Positions 24,884 through 34,215 of a stretch of DNA of 64,000 nucleotides are shown one piece after another. The notes under the pieces were generated by a model that did no database searches, was not told the origin of the DNA, and was given only the letters and a program-made list of their open reading frames with translations. Location of the stretch: the NCBI GenBank assembly GCA_003139615.1, contig PLJH01000129.1:1-64000 (forward strand). Reading direction: 5' to 3'. The translations under genes were made by a program, and so were the position numbers. Positions within the stretch are counted from its first letter, which is position 1; every line of letters starts with the position of its first letter. Source of the DNA: Alphaproteobacteria bacterium (GTDB lineage Bacteria; Pseudomonadota; Alphaproteobacteria; Micropepsales; Micropepsaceae).

Positions 24884-27004
24884 CTATCGTTCATTGCGAG
24901 TCGCCTTGAGTATAAATCGATCGATCTCGTCAATGTCCGTAATCGTTTCCAAATTCAAATATCGAATCTGATCGAGCGCATCTGCGCGAGAGGTTGGATT
25001 GTCCAAATTTGGCAAAAGGCGTTCTGAAAGAGGGATGGGCAACCCACCCTCATCAAGTTGCTTCATCCAGGCGGGTCGAAACCAGTTTTCAAGACTAGCA
25101 ATGTAGGCAACGTATGAAACGTTTTTCGTTGGATTGAGATGTTTCACGATAGCCTCGATTGCGCTTAAGCTTCGTGGAAACGAAAATTCGCACGCCTGTA
25201 AGAACTGGAAAGCGCCGTCGATTCCAGCTGCTTCGCCCTTTGCAGAAAACGTGCGCGCGAACCATCGCAGGAACGCAGGAAGCGTCCGACAGGATTTGAG
25301 TTGCGACCAAGCCCACCCGATCTGCCGCTCAGTGTGTACGCCCGTTTGCTCTCTTCTTGAGCGGGCAACAAAGAGACATAGCTCAGCCACAGCATTTCTC
25401 TGCTCCATATCCGGAAAGCCGGCCCAGACTAAACGCCTGGGTGACTTAGAAAGGATGCTCTCTATTTGTGCCAACAGTTCAGATAACAGTGGAAGACCCA
25501 TCGCCCCGTGCTCTCGAAGAATCGAGGCAGGTAACTTTGAATCATCTATAACTGCGTCCTGCCTCGCTCTTCCGGCTTGCGATAGCTCGTCCCTTTTTGC
25601 ATTCACGAGAAGAAAATCCGTGGAAGCTGCAGGGTCTGCTAACATAGGTACATCGACATAGGTCTCGATTTCGTCAGGCGGCGAGTGATAGAGAAATGCG
25701 TTCCCGATAAAATGCCGCATCATTCGACCGACTCGCCCGCGAATGTTAGCGAAAGAGAAAAAGTCAAAGTCTGTTCGATTAATTTTCTTGTCATATATAA
25801 AAACGTTGGCAGCGGACGTATTCACGCCCTCTATCAGAGTCGACGTGCATATTAGAACTTTCAGCACACCACTATCGAATAGTTGCACAAAGAGCTGGCC
25901 GAGAGACCGCGGCAGTCTACCGTGATGAACTGCAATCCCCTTTTCGCTGCCTTTCGCTACCGCCCACCCTTCGTGATAATTTTTTTCAATCCACGCCCCA
26001 AGTTTCTGTCCAAGCTCGGTCGGATAGGCAACTCCCGCCGATATCATATTGTTCATTAACGTCTGCGCCGAACCGGGAGTCGCTGTAAAAACAAGTGAAC
26101 TTTCGTCGCCAACGCCTTTCAGATCCGCCAAGAATGTTTGAAACCGTTCGGCACTCGCAGAGCGGTCAATAATATTAACAGTTACTGTCCGATAGTCCGT
26201 TCTGACAAATCGGAAATTGCCTCTCCATCGCTCTCCAAGGCTAATCTCTCGAATATGCGGTCCCGCCATAAAACACTGCTTCGCACGAGGGAGAGCTCTA
26301 TAAAGTGCCAAGTTTAGCGTCTCAAATCGCCCGTCGTCTCTGCTAGGATCGAGTTTATAAAATTCGTCGACAAACAGGAAATCGATTGCGTCTACGTCCT
26401 TTCTTTGAAGAAATCGTTCCTGTGTTAGGACAAAAATCGACGCTTTGGTTTTGTCGTAATCCTCGCTGGTCGTCGAGATAATCGCATACGAACCTCCGAA
26501 CGTAGCATTAAGCCGACGACGACATTCATCGATGAGCGCGATGGTTGGCAGAATCATTACGACAGTGTGAGGTCGAACGCGCGCGATAAAGGCATCCACC
26601 AACAGGCTCTTACCGAAACTGGTAGGTGCGCTAAGTATTACATTGTCACCATTGAGCAGCCATAACAACACCTGCATCTGCTTCGAATGAAGGTACAGCT
26701 TGCCGCGGAGATCAACAGCGTGCGCCTCCAGCAGGGTTTGCGTTATAAAATCGAACCGACCCACATCGATGTAAGGATAGAGCCCGCACTCTTCAGCAAG
26801 AAATTCAACTGCGTCCCAGCAGCCATCAGGAAGCTGACCGATTCGGCGCGCCTCCAACAACCTAATTGCAATTTCAAGCGCATCATCCGCTTCGACGTCG
26901 CTATCACTTAGCAAAATGCCAGCTTCAAATACAGCATCAAATACTTCACCGGACGACAGCGTCTGCCCCCGTTCGATCTGGCGAAGAATGCCAAGTGCGG
27001 TCAT
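24884..27004 (-). CDS. hamB: HamB: Ski2-like superfamily 2 helicase of a Hachiman anti-phage system
   Basis: A 706-residue helicase with all core motifs in order: SAPTSFGKS (motif I, 125-133), VDEFY (motif II, 212-216), VFTATPGSA (305-313), AVHHGRLPRSL (358-368), CTSTLIEGVNTSA (motif V, 386-398) and IRGRVGR (motif VI, 421-427). The HHG/LPR and GVNTSA pattern is that of Ski2-like helicases. An N-terminal ~100-residue and a C-terminal ~250-residue helical part complete the HamB layout. The start overlaps the upstream nuclease gene by ATGA. In characterised Hachiman systems the helicase senses damaged or phage DNA and releases HamA nuclease activity. Base composition is far AT-richer than the flanking core genes, indicating transfer. 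Confidence 0.85.
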   Translation of the reverse strand: MTALGILRQIERGQTLSSGEVFDAVFEAGILLSDSDVEADDALEIAIRLLEARRIGQLPDGCWDAVEFLAEECGLYPYIDVGRFDFITQTLLEAHAVDLRGKLYLHSKQMQVLLWLLNGDNVILSAPTSFGKSLLVDAFIARVRPHTVVMILPTIALIDECRRRLNATFGGSYAIISTTSEDYDKTKASIFVLTQERFLQRKDVDAIDFLFVDEFYKLDPSRDDGRFETLNLALYRALPRAKQCFMAGPHIREISLGERWRGNFRFVRTDYRTVTVNIIDRSASAERFQTFLADLKGVGDESSLVFTATPGSAQTLMNNMISAGVAYPTELGQKLGAWIEKNYHEGWAVAKGSEKGIAVHHGRLPRSLGQLFVQLFDSGVLKVLICTSTLIEGVNTSAANVFIYDKKINRTDFDFFSFANIRGRVGRMMRHFIGNAFLYHSPPDEIETYVDVPMLADPAASTDFLLVNAKRDELSQAGRARQDAVIDDSKLPASILREHGAMGLPLLSELLAQIESILSKSPRRLVWAGFPDMEQRNAVAELCLFVARSRREQTGVHTERQIGWAWSQLKSCRTLPAFLRWFARTFSAKGEAAGIDGAFQFLQACEFSFPRSLSAIEAIVKHLNPTKNVSYVAYIASLENWFRPAWMKQLDEGGLPIPLSERLLPNLDNPTSRADALDQIRYLNLETITDIDEIDRFILKATRNER

Positions 27005-27924
27005 AAGAACGGTTCCAACAGTTTATCGAAGTGAACGATCAATTCGACCTTCTTCTTCAGCGGTACGAATATAAGATGAAACCGAAGATTGGCGTTCGCC
27101 GATTTTTCCATGAATACCGTCTTCAGTGTGCCCACTTCTGCTTTAAGCGCAGCAATGTAGTCCGCCGACACTGATGTGTGGCCTTGAACGGCATCGCTAT
27201 CGTAAGCGATCAGAATCGGGAATACGGCGACTTCTAACAGCTTGTCGCCTGAGGTTTGTTGTTGAAATAACTTCACGAGGTCGCTTCGAAACGGAACATC
27301 TTGAGCAACATGACCTAATATCATGGCTTTCTCAGCAGCTAGAAAGCTAGGCAGCACGTGCGCCTTAATGGAATCGATTGCGTCGACAATTGCGCGCTTG
27401 GGATCCTGGTAAAACTTTGACTCGCCGAGCCACAGTTCATATTTTCCTCCGGCTGGCAGAATGTGAATACCGTCAAAGCCCTTCACCGTATCATTCGACG
27501 AACTTTTCAAAATCAGCTTGCACACAATTGGCACCGTTCCAACATGCTCAATGCAAGCGATGTGCAGGAGTAATTCACCAAGTTCTCCCCTGCTCGCCGT
27601 TTTCTTAGTGTTGTAGATATGCGCCGCAGCAACCCGGAGCATCTCAACGAAATTGTGAGACGCAAATGCCTGTTGAAAATCTTGACTGAGGGCTGCGTAA
27701 GGCAACCACTGGAACAAGTGGTCTGCCAATCGCGCGCATCGCCATTCGCCGCCTTCATAGCCAGCGCACAACCCGACCGTCGGGGGAATATCAAGGAACT
27801 GGACCCGCACTTCCAAGAAAGGCGCGGGATAGATAATTCCCATACTCTGCTCGTGGGCTGATAATCGATTCGCAAAGTTCTTCCCAACCTCTCGCAAGTG
27901 TGTGGTGTGGGGCAAGCTGCCCAT
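27001..27924 (-). CDS. hamA: HamA: DUF1837-type nuclease of a Hachiman anti-phage system
   Basis: A 307-residue protein whose central part carries a PD-(D/E)xK-like nuclease signature of the DUF1837/HamA family: RGELGELLL (112-120), GFDGIH (149-154, Asp151) and ELWLGESKFY (163-172, Glu168-x-Lys170). These correspond to the acidic and E-x-K active-site residues of HamA, which degrades DNA once released by HamB. ATG 27924 is used; an internal ATG at 27843 would give a shorter form and no strong Shine-Dalgarno decides. ATGA overlap with hamB keeps the two subunits in balance. AT-rich codon use matches hamB. Confidence 0.85.
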   Translation of the reverse strand: MGSLPHTTHLREVGKNFANRLSAHEQSMGIIYPAPFLEVRVQFLDIPPTVGLCAGYEGGEWRCARLADHLFQWLPYAALSQDFQQAFASHNFVEMLRVAAAHIYNTKKTASRGELGELLLHIACIEHVGTVPIVCKLILKSSSNDTVKGFDGIHILPAGGKYELWLGESKFYQDPKRAIVDAIDSIKAHVLPSFLAAEKAMILGHVAQDVPFRSDLVKLFQQQTSGDKLLEVAVFPILIAYDSDAVQGHTSVSADYIAALKAEVGTLKTVFMEKSANANLRFHLIFVPLKKKVELIVHFDKLLEPFL

Positions 27925-27962
27925 GAACAAGGCTGGTGAGGAATCACCTAATCTAAACTCTA

Positions 27963-27982
27963 TGTTCTTGTTTTGTTCTTGT
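27963..27982. repeat. tandem TGTTCTTGT half-sites 11 bp apart in the island's divergent promoter region
   Basis: TGTTCTTGT occurs at 27963-27971 and again at 27974-27982, one helical turn apart, between the divergent hamA and 28075 genes. Spacing of one turn on the same face of DNA suggests a regulator binding site, but the motif is short and T-rich, so chance is possible. Confidence 0.35.
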
Positions 27983-28074
27983 CAATCACCTTGTAGCCTC
28001 TTATATTCGAGCGCGGCTAAAAGCTGTTGTATACGTTGTGCCGCATGGGTGTTTTTTGAAATCACGAGGATCGC

Positions 28075-28671
28075 ATGGAACTCCCGCGACGTTCCCGGAG
28101 CGAGAAAGTGCCTACCAGAAATAAGTGCATAGAATCTAAGAAGCCAGCCAGTCTCAAACATCTAATTTGGCTAATCGAGCGAAGAGGTCAAAACAACGTT
28201 ACCGCGCACGAGCTGCTTTCATTGTTCGAGAAGTATCCGACGCAGATTAATGATGCGTCTCATTCAAAATACGCGCAAAAGCTCGTCGCAATCGCTTTTT
28301 CACTTTGGCGCGCAGCATTCCTTTCAGATGCACGTGGGCAAATAGACTCTAAAGTTCAACACGCGGAAGGTTTCTTGCGAAAACTTCTTACCGACAACAT
28401 GATATCATTCGCTCAGGATCGGGAATGGCGCGAATGGAGCGTCAACTATTATATTGATGACGCGCGCTATCGGCTTGTGGAACTAGGCCGGTGGTGGGAT
28501 GACAAAGAGCTCAGTAACCTAGAGCCGCCGAAAGACCGTCGTAACGCGAAACGCCGTTGGGACTTGGCGCACCAAGCCTTCAAGAAGGCGGTAGCCAATT
28601 TCACCGCCGACTTGAAATCCGGAAAGAACAAAAAGCAACTGCGTCAGAGATCAACTAAAGGCCGAAAGTAG
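28075..28671 (+). CDS. unknown island protein divergent from hamAB
   Basis: A 198-residue basic, largely helical protein with no signal peptide. The start at 28075 has GAGG 7 nt upstream. Recognisable but unnamed features are an N-terminal segment resembling a small helical domain (LKHLIWLIERRGQ, TAHELLSLFEKYP), a Trp-rich middle (REWREWSVNYYIDDARYRL, LGRWWDD) and a strongly basic C-terminus (KKQLRQRSTKGRK). Codon use is AT-rich like hamAB. I do not recognise it. Position suggests either an accessory defence or regulatory gene or unrelated cargo of the same island. Confidence 0.65.
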   Translation: MELPRRSRSEKVPTRNKCIESKKPASLKHLIWLIERRGQNNVTAHELLSLFEKYPTQINDASHSKYAQKLVAIAFSLWRAAFLSDARGQIDSKVQHAEGFLRKLLTDNMISFAQDREWREWSVNYYIDDARYRLVELGRWWDDKELSNLEPPKDRRNAKRRWDLAHQAFKKAVANFTADLKSGKNKKQLRQRSTKGRK

Positions 28672-28762
28672 GCGCGCAAAATCGGAGTCAAATTACTCCG
28701 AACAAGAAGCTTTTGTGGTCTGATATGGCACCCAAGGCCCAGATGGCTAAGGCGTTGCCCCC

Positions 28763-29446
28763 TCACCCATACCGCTCCTCTTTCCACGGATCGCCCTCAT
28801 TGTGATACCCGCGAACCTCCCAAAACCCCGGCCGGTCTTCCGCCGTGAATTCGATCCGGTTTATCCATTTGGCGCTTTTCCAGAAATACCAGTGCGGGAT
28901 CACGACTCTCACCGGGCCGCCGTGGTCGCGTGGTAGCGGCTTTCCGTCCCAGTGTGTGGCGAGCAGCACGTCGGGTTCGGCGAAGACTTCGAGTTTTACG
29001 TTCGTGGTGTAGCCGTCATAGGCGTGGAATTCGACATGGCGCGCCTCCGGCTTCGGCTTCACGATGTCCAGGATCGCGCGGCTTGAAACGCCGCACCAAT
29101 GATTGTCGTAGCGGCTCCAGGCTGTGACGCAGTGGATGTCGCTTTCGAATTCCTCCTGCGCGAGTGCGGTGAATTCAGGCCAGGTCCAGAGGACGGGATT
29201 TTCGACGAGGCCGCGCACGCGCAGGTGCCATTTCTCGGGACGGATGTCGGGCTGGCGGCCCAGATCGAGCACAGGCCAGTTTTTCACTTCCTTTTGGCCG
29301 GGCGGCAGGCGGTTCGCATGCCTCGGATCCGCATGGCCGGTGAGCAATCGCCCCTGCTCCGCCCAAAGCTGTTTGGAGCGGATCAATTTCTCTTTGATCT
29401 GGCCCGTGAGTGCGGTGTGATCGTTATCGTCGTCCTCGCCGGCCAT
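28763..29446 (-). CDS. sulfite-oxidase-like (YedY/SuoX fold) molybdopterin oxidoreductase, cytosolic form
   Basis: A 227-residue protein consisting only of the molybdopterin-binding domain: LRVRGLVENPVLWTWPEF, DIHCVTAWSRYDNHW with the Mo-ligand Cys, DGYTTNV, LPRDHGGPVRVVIPHWYFWKS and WINRIEF. No twin-Arg signal is present, so unlike MsrP/YedY it probably stays in the cytosol. The substrate is unknown; the family includes sulfite and methionine-sulfoxide enzymes. It follows smpB by 6 bp on the same strand and may be co-transcribed with dapA-smpB. Confidence 0.85.
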   Translation of the reverse strand: MAGEDDDNDHTALTGQIKEKLIRSKQLWAEQGRLLTGHADPRHANRLPPGQKEVKNWPVLDLGRQPDIRPEKWHLRVRGLVENPVLWTWPEFTALAQEEFESDIHCVTAWSRYDNHWCGVSSRAILDIVKPKPEARHVEFHAYDGYTTNVKLEVFAEPDVLLATHWDGKPLPRDHGGPVRVVIPHWYFWKSAKWINRIEFTAEDRPGFWEVRGYHNEGDPWKEERYG

Positions 29447-29452
29447 CCTGCG

Positions 29453-29926
29453 TCAGCCTTTCGCCCGCATCAGCCGCGCCTTGTCGCGCTGCCAGTCGCG
29501 CTGCTTTTCGCTTTCGCGCTTGTCGTGCAGCTTCTTGCCCTTGGCGATGCCGAGCTCGAGCTTGGCGATGCCGCGCGGGTTGAAATAGAGGCGCAACGGA
29601 ATGAGCGTCATGCCTTCGCGCTGGATCGCGGCGGCCAACCTGCGCACTTCCGTCTTGCGCACCAGCACCTTGCGGGCCCGGCGCGGCTCATGGTTGAAGC
29701 GGTTCGCCATGTTGTATTCGGGGATATAGGCGTTGATCAGGAATATCTCGCCATCCTTCGCCTGGGCATAGGATTCCGCGATGGTCGCCTTCCCGCCGCG
29801 CAGCGCCTTCACCTCCGAGCCATGCAGCACGATCCCCGCTTCCAGCGTGGATTCGATCGCATAGGCGTGGCGCGCCTTGCGATTGTCGGCCACCACCTTG
29901 TTTTCGGGATCCTTGCGCTTCGCCAT
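29453..29926 (-). CDS. smpB: SsrA-binding protein SmpB
   Basis: 157 residues, the usual length. It contains [59 protein letters not shown] and a basic C-terminal tail ([17 protein letters not shown]). SmpB binds tmRNA and carries it to stalled ribosomes for trans-translation. The start shares one base with the dapA stop (TGATG), a dapA-smpB arrangement common in alphaproteobacteria. The tmRNA gene is not in this window. Confidence 0.95.
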   Translation of the reverse strand: MAKRKDPENKVVADNRKARHAYAIESTLEAGIVLHGSEVKALRGGKATIAESYAQAKDGEIFLINAYIPEYNMANRFNHEPRRARKVLVRKTEVRRLAAAIQREGMTLIPLRLYFNPRGIAKLELGIAKGKKLHDKRESEKQRDWQRDKARLMRAKG

Positions 29927-30816
29927 CAGAGAATGCCGGCGTGGCTCATCGCCTCGCGCACGCGCGCCCGCGCCATGTCGCTCGCGGCCACGATGGGCAG
30001 GCGCACTTCGTCCGTGGCTAGGCCCAACAGCGAGACACCGAATTTCGCGGGCGCGGGGCTCGCCTCGCAGAACATCGCATCATGCAGCGGCGCCAGCTTG
30101 TCCTGCAGCGCGAGTGCCGTGTCGAACGCGCCCTGCATGCAGGCATTCTGGAAATCGGCGCACAGCTTCGGCGCCACATTGGCCGTGACGGAGATGCAAC
30201 CATGCCCGCCATGGGCCATGTAGCCGAGAGACGTGATGTCTTCACCCGAGAGATAGCGGAAATCCTTGCCGCAGAGCGGGCGCTCCCGGGACGGCCGCGC
30301 GAGATTGGCCGTCGCGTCCTTCACGCCCACGATGTTGGCGATCCCGGCGAGGCGGGCCATCGTCTCGACCGAAATCTCGATCACGCTGCGGCCGGGAATG
30401 TTGTAGATCACGATGGGGATGTCCACGGCTTCTGCGATGGCAGCGAAGTGCCGGTAAATCCCCTCCTGCGTCGGCTTATTGTAATAGGGCGTGACGGAGA
30501 GCACGGCGTCGGCGCCGACCTGCTTTGCATGGCGCGTGAGCGAGATCGCCTCGGTCGTCGAGTTGGAGCCCGCGCCCGCGATCACCGGCACCCGGCCTTT
30601 CGCCTCCTCCACGCAGATCTCCACCACGCGCCTATGCTCTTCGTGGGACAGGGTTGCGGATTCGCCCGTCGTGCCCACCGGCACCAGCCCGTGCGAGCCC
30701 TGCTCGATCTGCCATGCCACGAACTTTCGGAACGCAGCCTCGTCCACCTTTCCGTCGCGGAACGGCGTGATCAGGGCGGGCATCGATCCTTTGAGGCGTT
30801 CGCGCGCGTCGCGCAT
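29926..30816 (-). CDS. dapA: 4-hydroxy-tetrahydrodipicolinate synthase
   Basis: A 296-residue TIM-barrel lyase. [32 protein letters not shown], the catalytic Tyr in [19 protein letters not shown] and the Schiff-base Lys in VGVKDAT are all in place. It condenses pyruvate with aspartate semialdehyde in lysine and diaminopimelate synthesis. ATG 30816 gives the family length; a longer in-frame reading to 30909 has no homology. Between NLARPSRER and the GEDITSL segment the sequence is normal, so the gene looks intact. It is divergent from the transglycosylase gene. Confidence 0.95.
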   Translation of the reverse strand: MRDARERLKGSMPALITPFRDGKVDEAAFRKFVAWQIEQGSHGLVPVGTTGESATLSHEEHRRVVEICVEEAKGRVPVIAGAGSNSTTEAISLTRHAKQVGADAVLSVTPYYNKPTQEGIYRHFAAIAEAVDIPIVIYNIPGRSVIEISVETMARLAGIANIVGVKDATANLARPSRERPLCGKDFRYLSGEDITSLGYMAHGGHGCISVTANVAPKLCADFQNACMQGAFDTALALQDKLAPLHDAMFCEASPAPAKFGVSLLGLATDEVRLPIVAASDMARARVREAMSHAGIL

Positions 30817-30996
30817 GGTGAAATATCCGTCAGGGTTGCTGTGAGACGTTGAAGCGGAAATGCGATTGTCACACCATCGCAAAATAAGCTTGGGGCGGTG
30901 GGGCCACAAGGCGCGATTGCCTAGGCAACGCGGAACAGGGCCGTTATTCTCGATTATGCCCGTTTGGGCGCCCGATTCAGGCAGGCCTTACAGGAA

Positions 30997-33249
30997 ATGA
31001 CCGCGCTCCGCGCCGCTTTGTTCGCTTCCGTCGCAATCATTCTCGGTGCGGCTTGTGTGGCGGCGCAAACCCCTGCGACAAGTGCGCCGCCGCCGAGCAA
31101 TCTGCCGTCCGGCCTCGTGCGCCAGGGCAATGTGATCATGATGGCGCCCATCGGCGATTCCGATGCGAACGGGCCGCCGGAAATCCAGATCACAGGCGAA
31201 CGCCGCGTGGGCCTCGTCCACATCCTTGCGCCCGGCGATCACGACATCTTCGTGCGCGCCTTCGATGCCGCGGATCGGGGCGACTGGACCGCCGCGCGCG
31301 GCCTTGCCGACCAGGGCCACGATCCGGTCGCGAAGAAGCTCGTCGCGTGGCGCTACCTGCTGGACAAGAACAGCGGCGCCTCGTTCGGCGAGATCGACCG
31401 CTTCCTGAAAGAGAATGCCGACTGGCCGGATCGCGACACGCTGTTCGCCCGCGCCGAGAAGGCGATGGACCCGGGCATGGATGCGCGCGCCGTCGTCGCG
31501 TGGTTCGGCGATCGCGATCCGGTGTCGGGCATCGGCCGCGTGCGGCTCGGCGAAGCGCTGCTCGCGACGGGAAACGCCACGCGCGGGCGCGATCTCGTCC
31601 GACAGGCCTGGATCGAGTCGAGCTTCGATCCGGATCAGGAATTCCAGATCGTGCAAAAGCACGGCGATATCCTGACGCCGGATGTCGATCGCGAGCGGCT
31701 CGATCATTTGCTGTGGCACAATTTGCTCTCCGATGCGCGCCGCGAGATTTCGCGCGTGAGCGCGGAAGCGCAACGCGTCGGGGCTGCGCGCATTGCGCTG
31801 CGCAGCTCGCCTGCTACCGGCGAACGCCTGCTCGACAATCTGCCGGAGACATTGCGCGACGATCCCGGCGTGATCTTCGACCAGGCGCATCTGCTGCGCC
31901 AGCGCGGCCGGCTTTCCGAGATCCCGCCGCTCCTCGTGCGCGCTCCCACCCACGAGATGGCGAAGATCGCGCCCTCGCGCTGGTGGGGGGAGCTCAATAT
32001 CGATATCCGCGAAGCGCTCGACCAGGGCAGCGCTCACAACGCCTATATGCTGGCGTCCAACACGGGTCTCGAGCCCGGCGGCACGGAATATTCGGAAGCG
32101 GAATTCCTCGCGGGCTGGATCGCGCTGCGCCAGCTGAAAGAGCCCAAGATCGCGCTCACCCATTTTCAGAACATTGCGCATGCGGTCACGCGTCCCATCA
32201 GTCTGGCGCGCGCGCATTATTGGGAGGGCCGATCCTATGAGGATGCTGGTGAATTGGCTGCCGCGTGGCAGCAATATCATCTGGCGGCCGGGCAGCCCGA
32301 AACCTTCTATGGGCAGCTCGCGCTGGCGCATATCTCGCCCGCAGCCGACCTGCATCTAACCGAAACGATCGTCGATGCGGGCACGCGTAAGGCCGATTAC
32401 GAACGCGAAGAGCAAACGCAGGCAATCCGCGTTCTCGCCGATCTGGGTCTCGAAAGCCTGCTGCGCAGTTTCGCGGTGCATGACGCCGACACCTACACCG
32501 ACGCGAAGCACATCAAGCTGCTGGCCGAAGACCTGACCAAAATGGGCTTCCGGGAAGTGGCCGTGCGCGTCGCCAAGGAGGCGAGCTACAACAATGTATG
32601 GCTGCTCCCCTATTCGCATCCCGTGATCGCGGTGCCCGGTTATTCCGGTTCCGGCGTGGCGCCCGAGCCCGCCTATGTGCTCGGCATCATCCGCCAGGAA
32701 ACCGAATTCGACCCCGATGCGGTGAGCGGCGCGGGCGCACGCGGCATCATGCAGGTCATGCCCTATTCGGCGAGGCACAATGCAAGCCTTGCCGGTGTCG
32801 ATTATCGCCCGTCCGACCTGATGGACGATCCCGTTTACAATATGCGGCTCGGCATGGCGGAGCTGGGCGGCAATCTCTCCGATTGGGCCGGGTCCTATGT
32901 GCTCGCGACGGCGGCCTATAACGCAGGCCCCGGCAATGCGAAGAAATGGATCGCCGAGCATGGCGATCCGCGCGACTCCCGCGTCGATCCCATCGACTGG
33001 ATCGAGCAGATCCCGTTCGAAGAAACGCGGAATTACGTGATGCGCGTGCTGGAAAATATGGAGGTCTATCGCAACCGCCTGGCGGGCCGCGACCAGCCGC
33101 TGCACATCATGGCCGATCTCTACAAGCCGAACGCGCCGCAGATGAAGCCGCTGGATTACACCCCGCCGCCGCCCTCGGCGCCGGCCGCCACGGGTGCGGT
33201 CCCCGTTCCCATCCCCAAACCCGCCGAAGGCAGCGCGGCGAGCCTTTAA
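30997..33249 (+). CDS. slt: soluble lytic murein transglycosylase (Slt family)
   Basis: 750 residues with a signal peptide (RAALFASVAIILGAACVAAQ), a long alpha-superhelical (tetratricopeptide-like) region, and a C-terminal goose-lysozyme-like catalytic domain. The catalytic Glu lies in IIRQETEFDPDAVSGAGARG (about residue 569), followed by MQVMP, NMRLG and AYNAGPGNAKKW. It cleaves peptidoglycan glycan strands in the periplasm to leave 1,6-anhydro ends. ATG 30997 is used; an earlier in-frame start at 30964 exists. The last ~40 residues are Pro/Ala-rich. Divergent from dapA, convergent with the Sel1-like gene 4 bp later. Confidence 0.9.
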   Translation: MTALRAALFASVAIILGAACVAAQTPATSAPPPSNLPSGLVRQGNVIMMAPIGDSDANGPPEIQITGERRVGLVHILAPGDHDIFVRAFDAADRGDWTAARGLADQGHDPVAKKLVAWRYLLDKNSGASFGEIDRFLKENADWPDRDTLFARAEKAMDPGMDARAVVAWFGDRDPVSGIGRVRLGEALLATGNATRGRDLVRQAWIESSFDPDQEFQIVQKHGDILTPDVDRERLDHLLWHNLLSDARREISRVSAEAQRVGAARIALRSSPATGERLLDNLPETLRDDPGVIFDQAHLLRQRGRLSEIPPLLVRAPTHEMAKIAPSRWWGELNIDIREALDQGSAHNAYMLASNTGLEPGGTEYSEAEFLAGWIALRQLKEPKIALTHFQNIAHAVTRPISLARAHYWEGRSYEDAGELAAAWQQYHLAAGQPETFYGQLALAHISPAADLHLTETIVDAGTRKADYEREEQTQAIRVLADLGLESLLRSFAVHDADTYTDAKHIKLLAEDLTKMGFREVAVRVAKEASYNNVWLLPYSHPVIAVPGYSGSGVAPEPAYVLGIIRQETEFDPDAVSGAGARGIMQVMPYSARHNASLAGVDYRPSDLMDDPVYNMRLGMAELGGNLSDWAGSYVLATAAYNAGPGNAKKWIAEHGDPRDSRVDPIDWIEQIPFEETRNYVMRVLENMEVYRNRLAGRDQPLHIMADLYKPNAPQMKPLDYTPPPPSAPAATGAVPVPIPKPAEGSAASL

Positions 33250-33253
33250 CCGT

Positions 33254-33526
33254 TCAACGAATGATCGACAGCCACTCTCTTGCAAGCCGTTGGGCTTCGG
33301 CGATCTGGTTGGAATTCATTTCGCTGGAGATCTGCGCGCGCCAGGACTTTGCGATTTCGCTGCCCTTCAACGCAGCCAGGTTGAACCATTTGTGCGCGGC
33401 CACGTAATCGACGCTCACACCCTGACCTGTCGAATAGGCGAGCCCCAGATTGTAAAGCGCATCGGCCCGACCTTGTTTGGCATCGGTTTCGTACTGGCTG
33501 AGCGCATCGACATCGACACAGACCAT
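33254..33526 (-). CDS. small Sel1-repeat protein
   Basis: A 90-residue protein holding one and a half Sel1-like repeats: GRADALYNLGLAYSTGQGVSVDYVAAHKWFNLAALKGS is the classic pattern (shown here by its hallmarks ALYNLGLAYSTGQGV and AAHKWFNLAALKG). Such repeats mediate protein-protein contacts. ATG 33526 is preferred because AAGGGGA lies 6 nt upstream; the frame continues to a TTG at 33580. No signal peptide. Convergent with slt. Confidence 0.75.
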   Translation of the reverse strand: MVCVDVDALSQYETDAKQGRADALYNLGLAYSTGQGVSVDYVAAHKWFNLAALKGSEIAKSWRAQISSEMNSNQIAEAQRLAREWLSIIR

Positions 33527-33696
33527 CACACGTCCCCTTGGATACGGGCCGAAGCCCTTCTTCCACCTCAAGATGCGCAAGCATTCTCCTGCGCGAGGAA
33601 GGGATCGTGGGGTCCGATAAGCTAAATCCGGGTTAACGATAAAATTCAGACATTGTTAACGCGGCCGCCGCGTTTTGAATGAATGACGACACGGGT

Positions 33697-34206
33697 TTAT
33701 CCCCGGATCGTAATTCCATTGCCCGCGGCGAGTTCCACAGCATCCGGCGGTTCGAAAATCCCTTCGACGAAATCGAACATTTCGCGGGTGACATCGAACG
33801 GCAATTGATAGGTCTGCGCTTTCTCGTCATTGCGAGACTGCACGCGACGCCAGCGCTCTGCCGCGGGCACATCGAGGAAATGAAGCTGCAGCGAAAGCCC
33901 CGCGTCCTTCGCAAGCTTCGCGAATTTATCGCGATGGACACGTTGGCCCAGGCCGAGATCTAGCACGCAGGGCACGTTGCGGCAGGCCACTTGCAACGCG
34001 GTCGTCCAGATATGATCCATGCAGCGTTCCACCCGGGCCATCGCCCAGGCAGACTCGATCGGCTGGGGCGCATCCATCCAGAACAGTGCCGCCATCCATT
34101 CGTCGATGGAAAAGCGGACACCCTTCAATCGCTCGGTCAGGGCGACGGCATAGGTGGTCTTGCCCGCGCCGGTCGAGCCGCTGACAAGATGAATCAATGC
34201 GATCAA
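33697..34206 (-). CDS. P-loop ATPase/kinase, zeta-toxin or gluconate-kinase-like
   Basis: A 169-residue AAA/kinase-fold protein with Walker A GSTGAGKTTYA near the N-terminus, SIDEWMAALF as the next core strand, and a lid segment with Arg residues (RWRRVQSRN). Length and order resemble small-molecule kinases and the ATP-binding part of zeta-type proteins. The substrate cannot be read. The start is uncertain: only TTG codons (34206, 34197) precede the P-loop and none has a clear ribosome binding site. No antitoxin-like partner is adjacent, so a toxin role is not supported. Confidence 0.75.
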   Translation of the reverse strand: MIALIHLVSGSTGAGKTTYAVALTERLKGVRFSIDEWMAALFWMDAPQPIESAWAMARVERCMDHIWTTALQVACRNVPCVLDLGLGQRVHRDKFAKLAKDAGLSLQLHFLDVPAAERWRRVQSRNDEKAQTYQLPFDVTREMFDFVEGIFEPPDAVELAAGNGITIRG

Positions 34207-34215
34207 GGGGATAAG

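Noticed and set aside
28683-28700. Hairpin CGGAGT-CAAATT-ACTCCG after the island gene at 28075
   Set aside because: Stem only 6 bp and no T-run follows, so not called as a terminator.
24659-28762. Attachment-site direct repeats flanking the Hachiman island
   Set aside because: No matching repeat pair, integrase or tRNA was visible by eye at either edge.
33697-34206. Zeta-toxin/antitoxin pair
   Set aside because: Only the P-loop kinase is present. No antitoxin-like gene is adjacent, and the divergent 25-codon frame does not resemble one.
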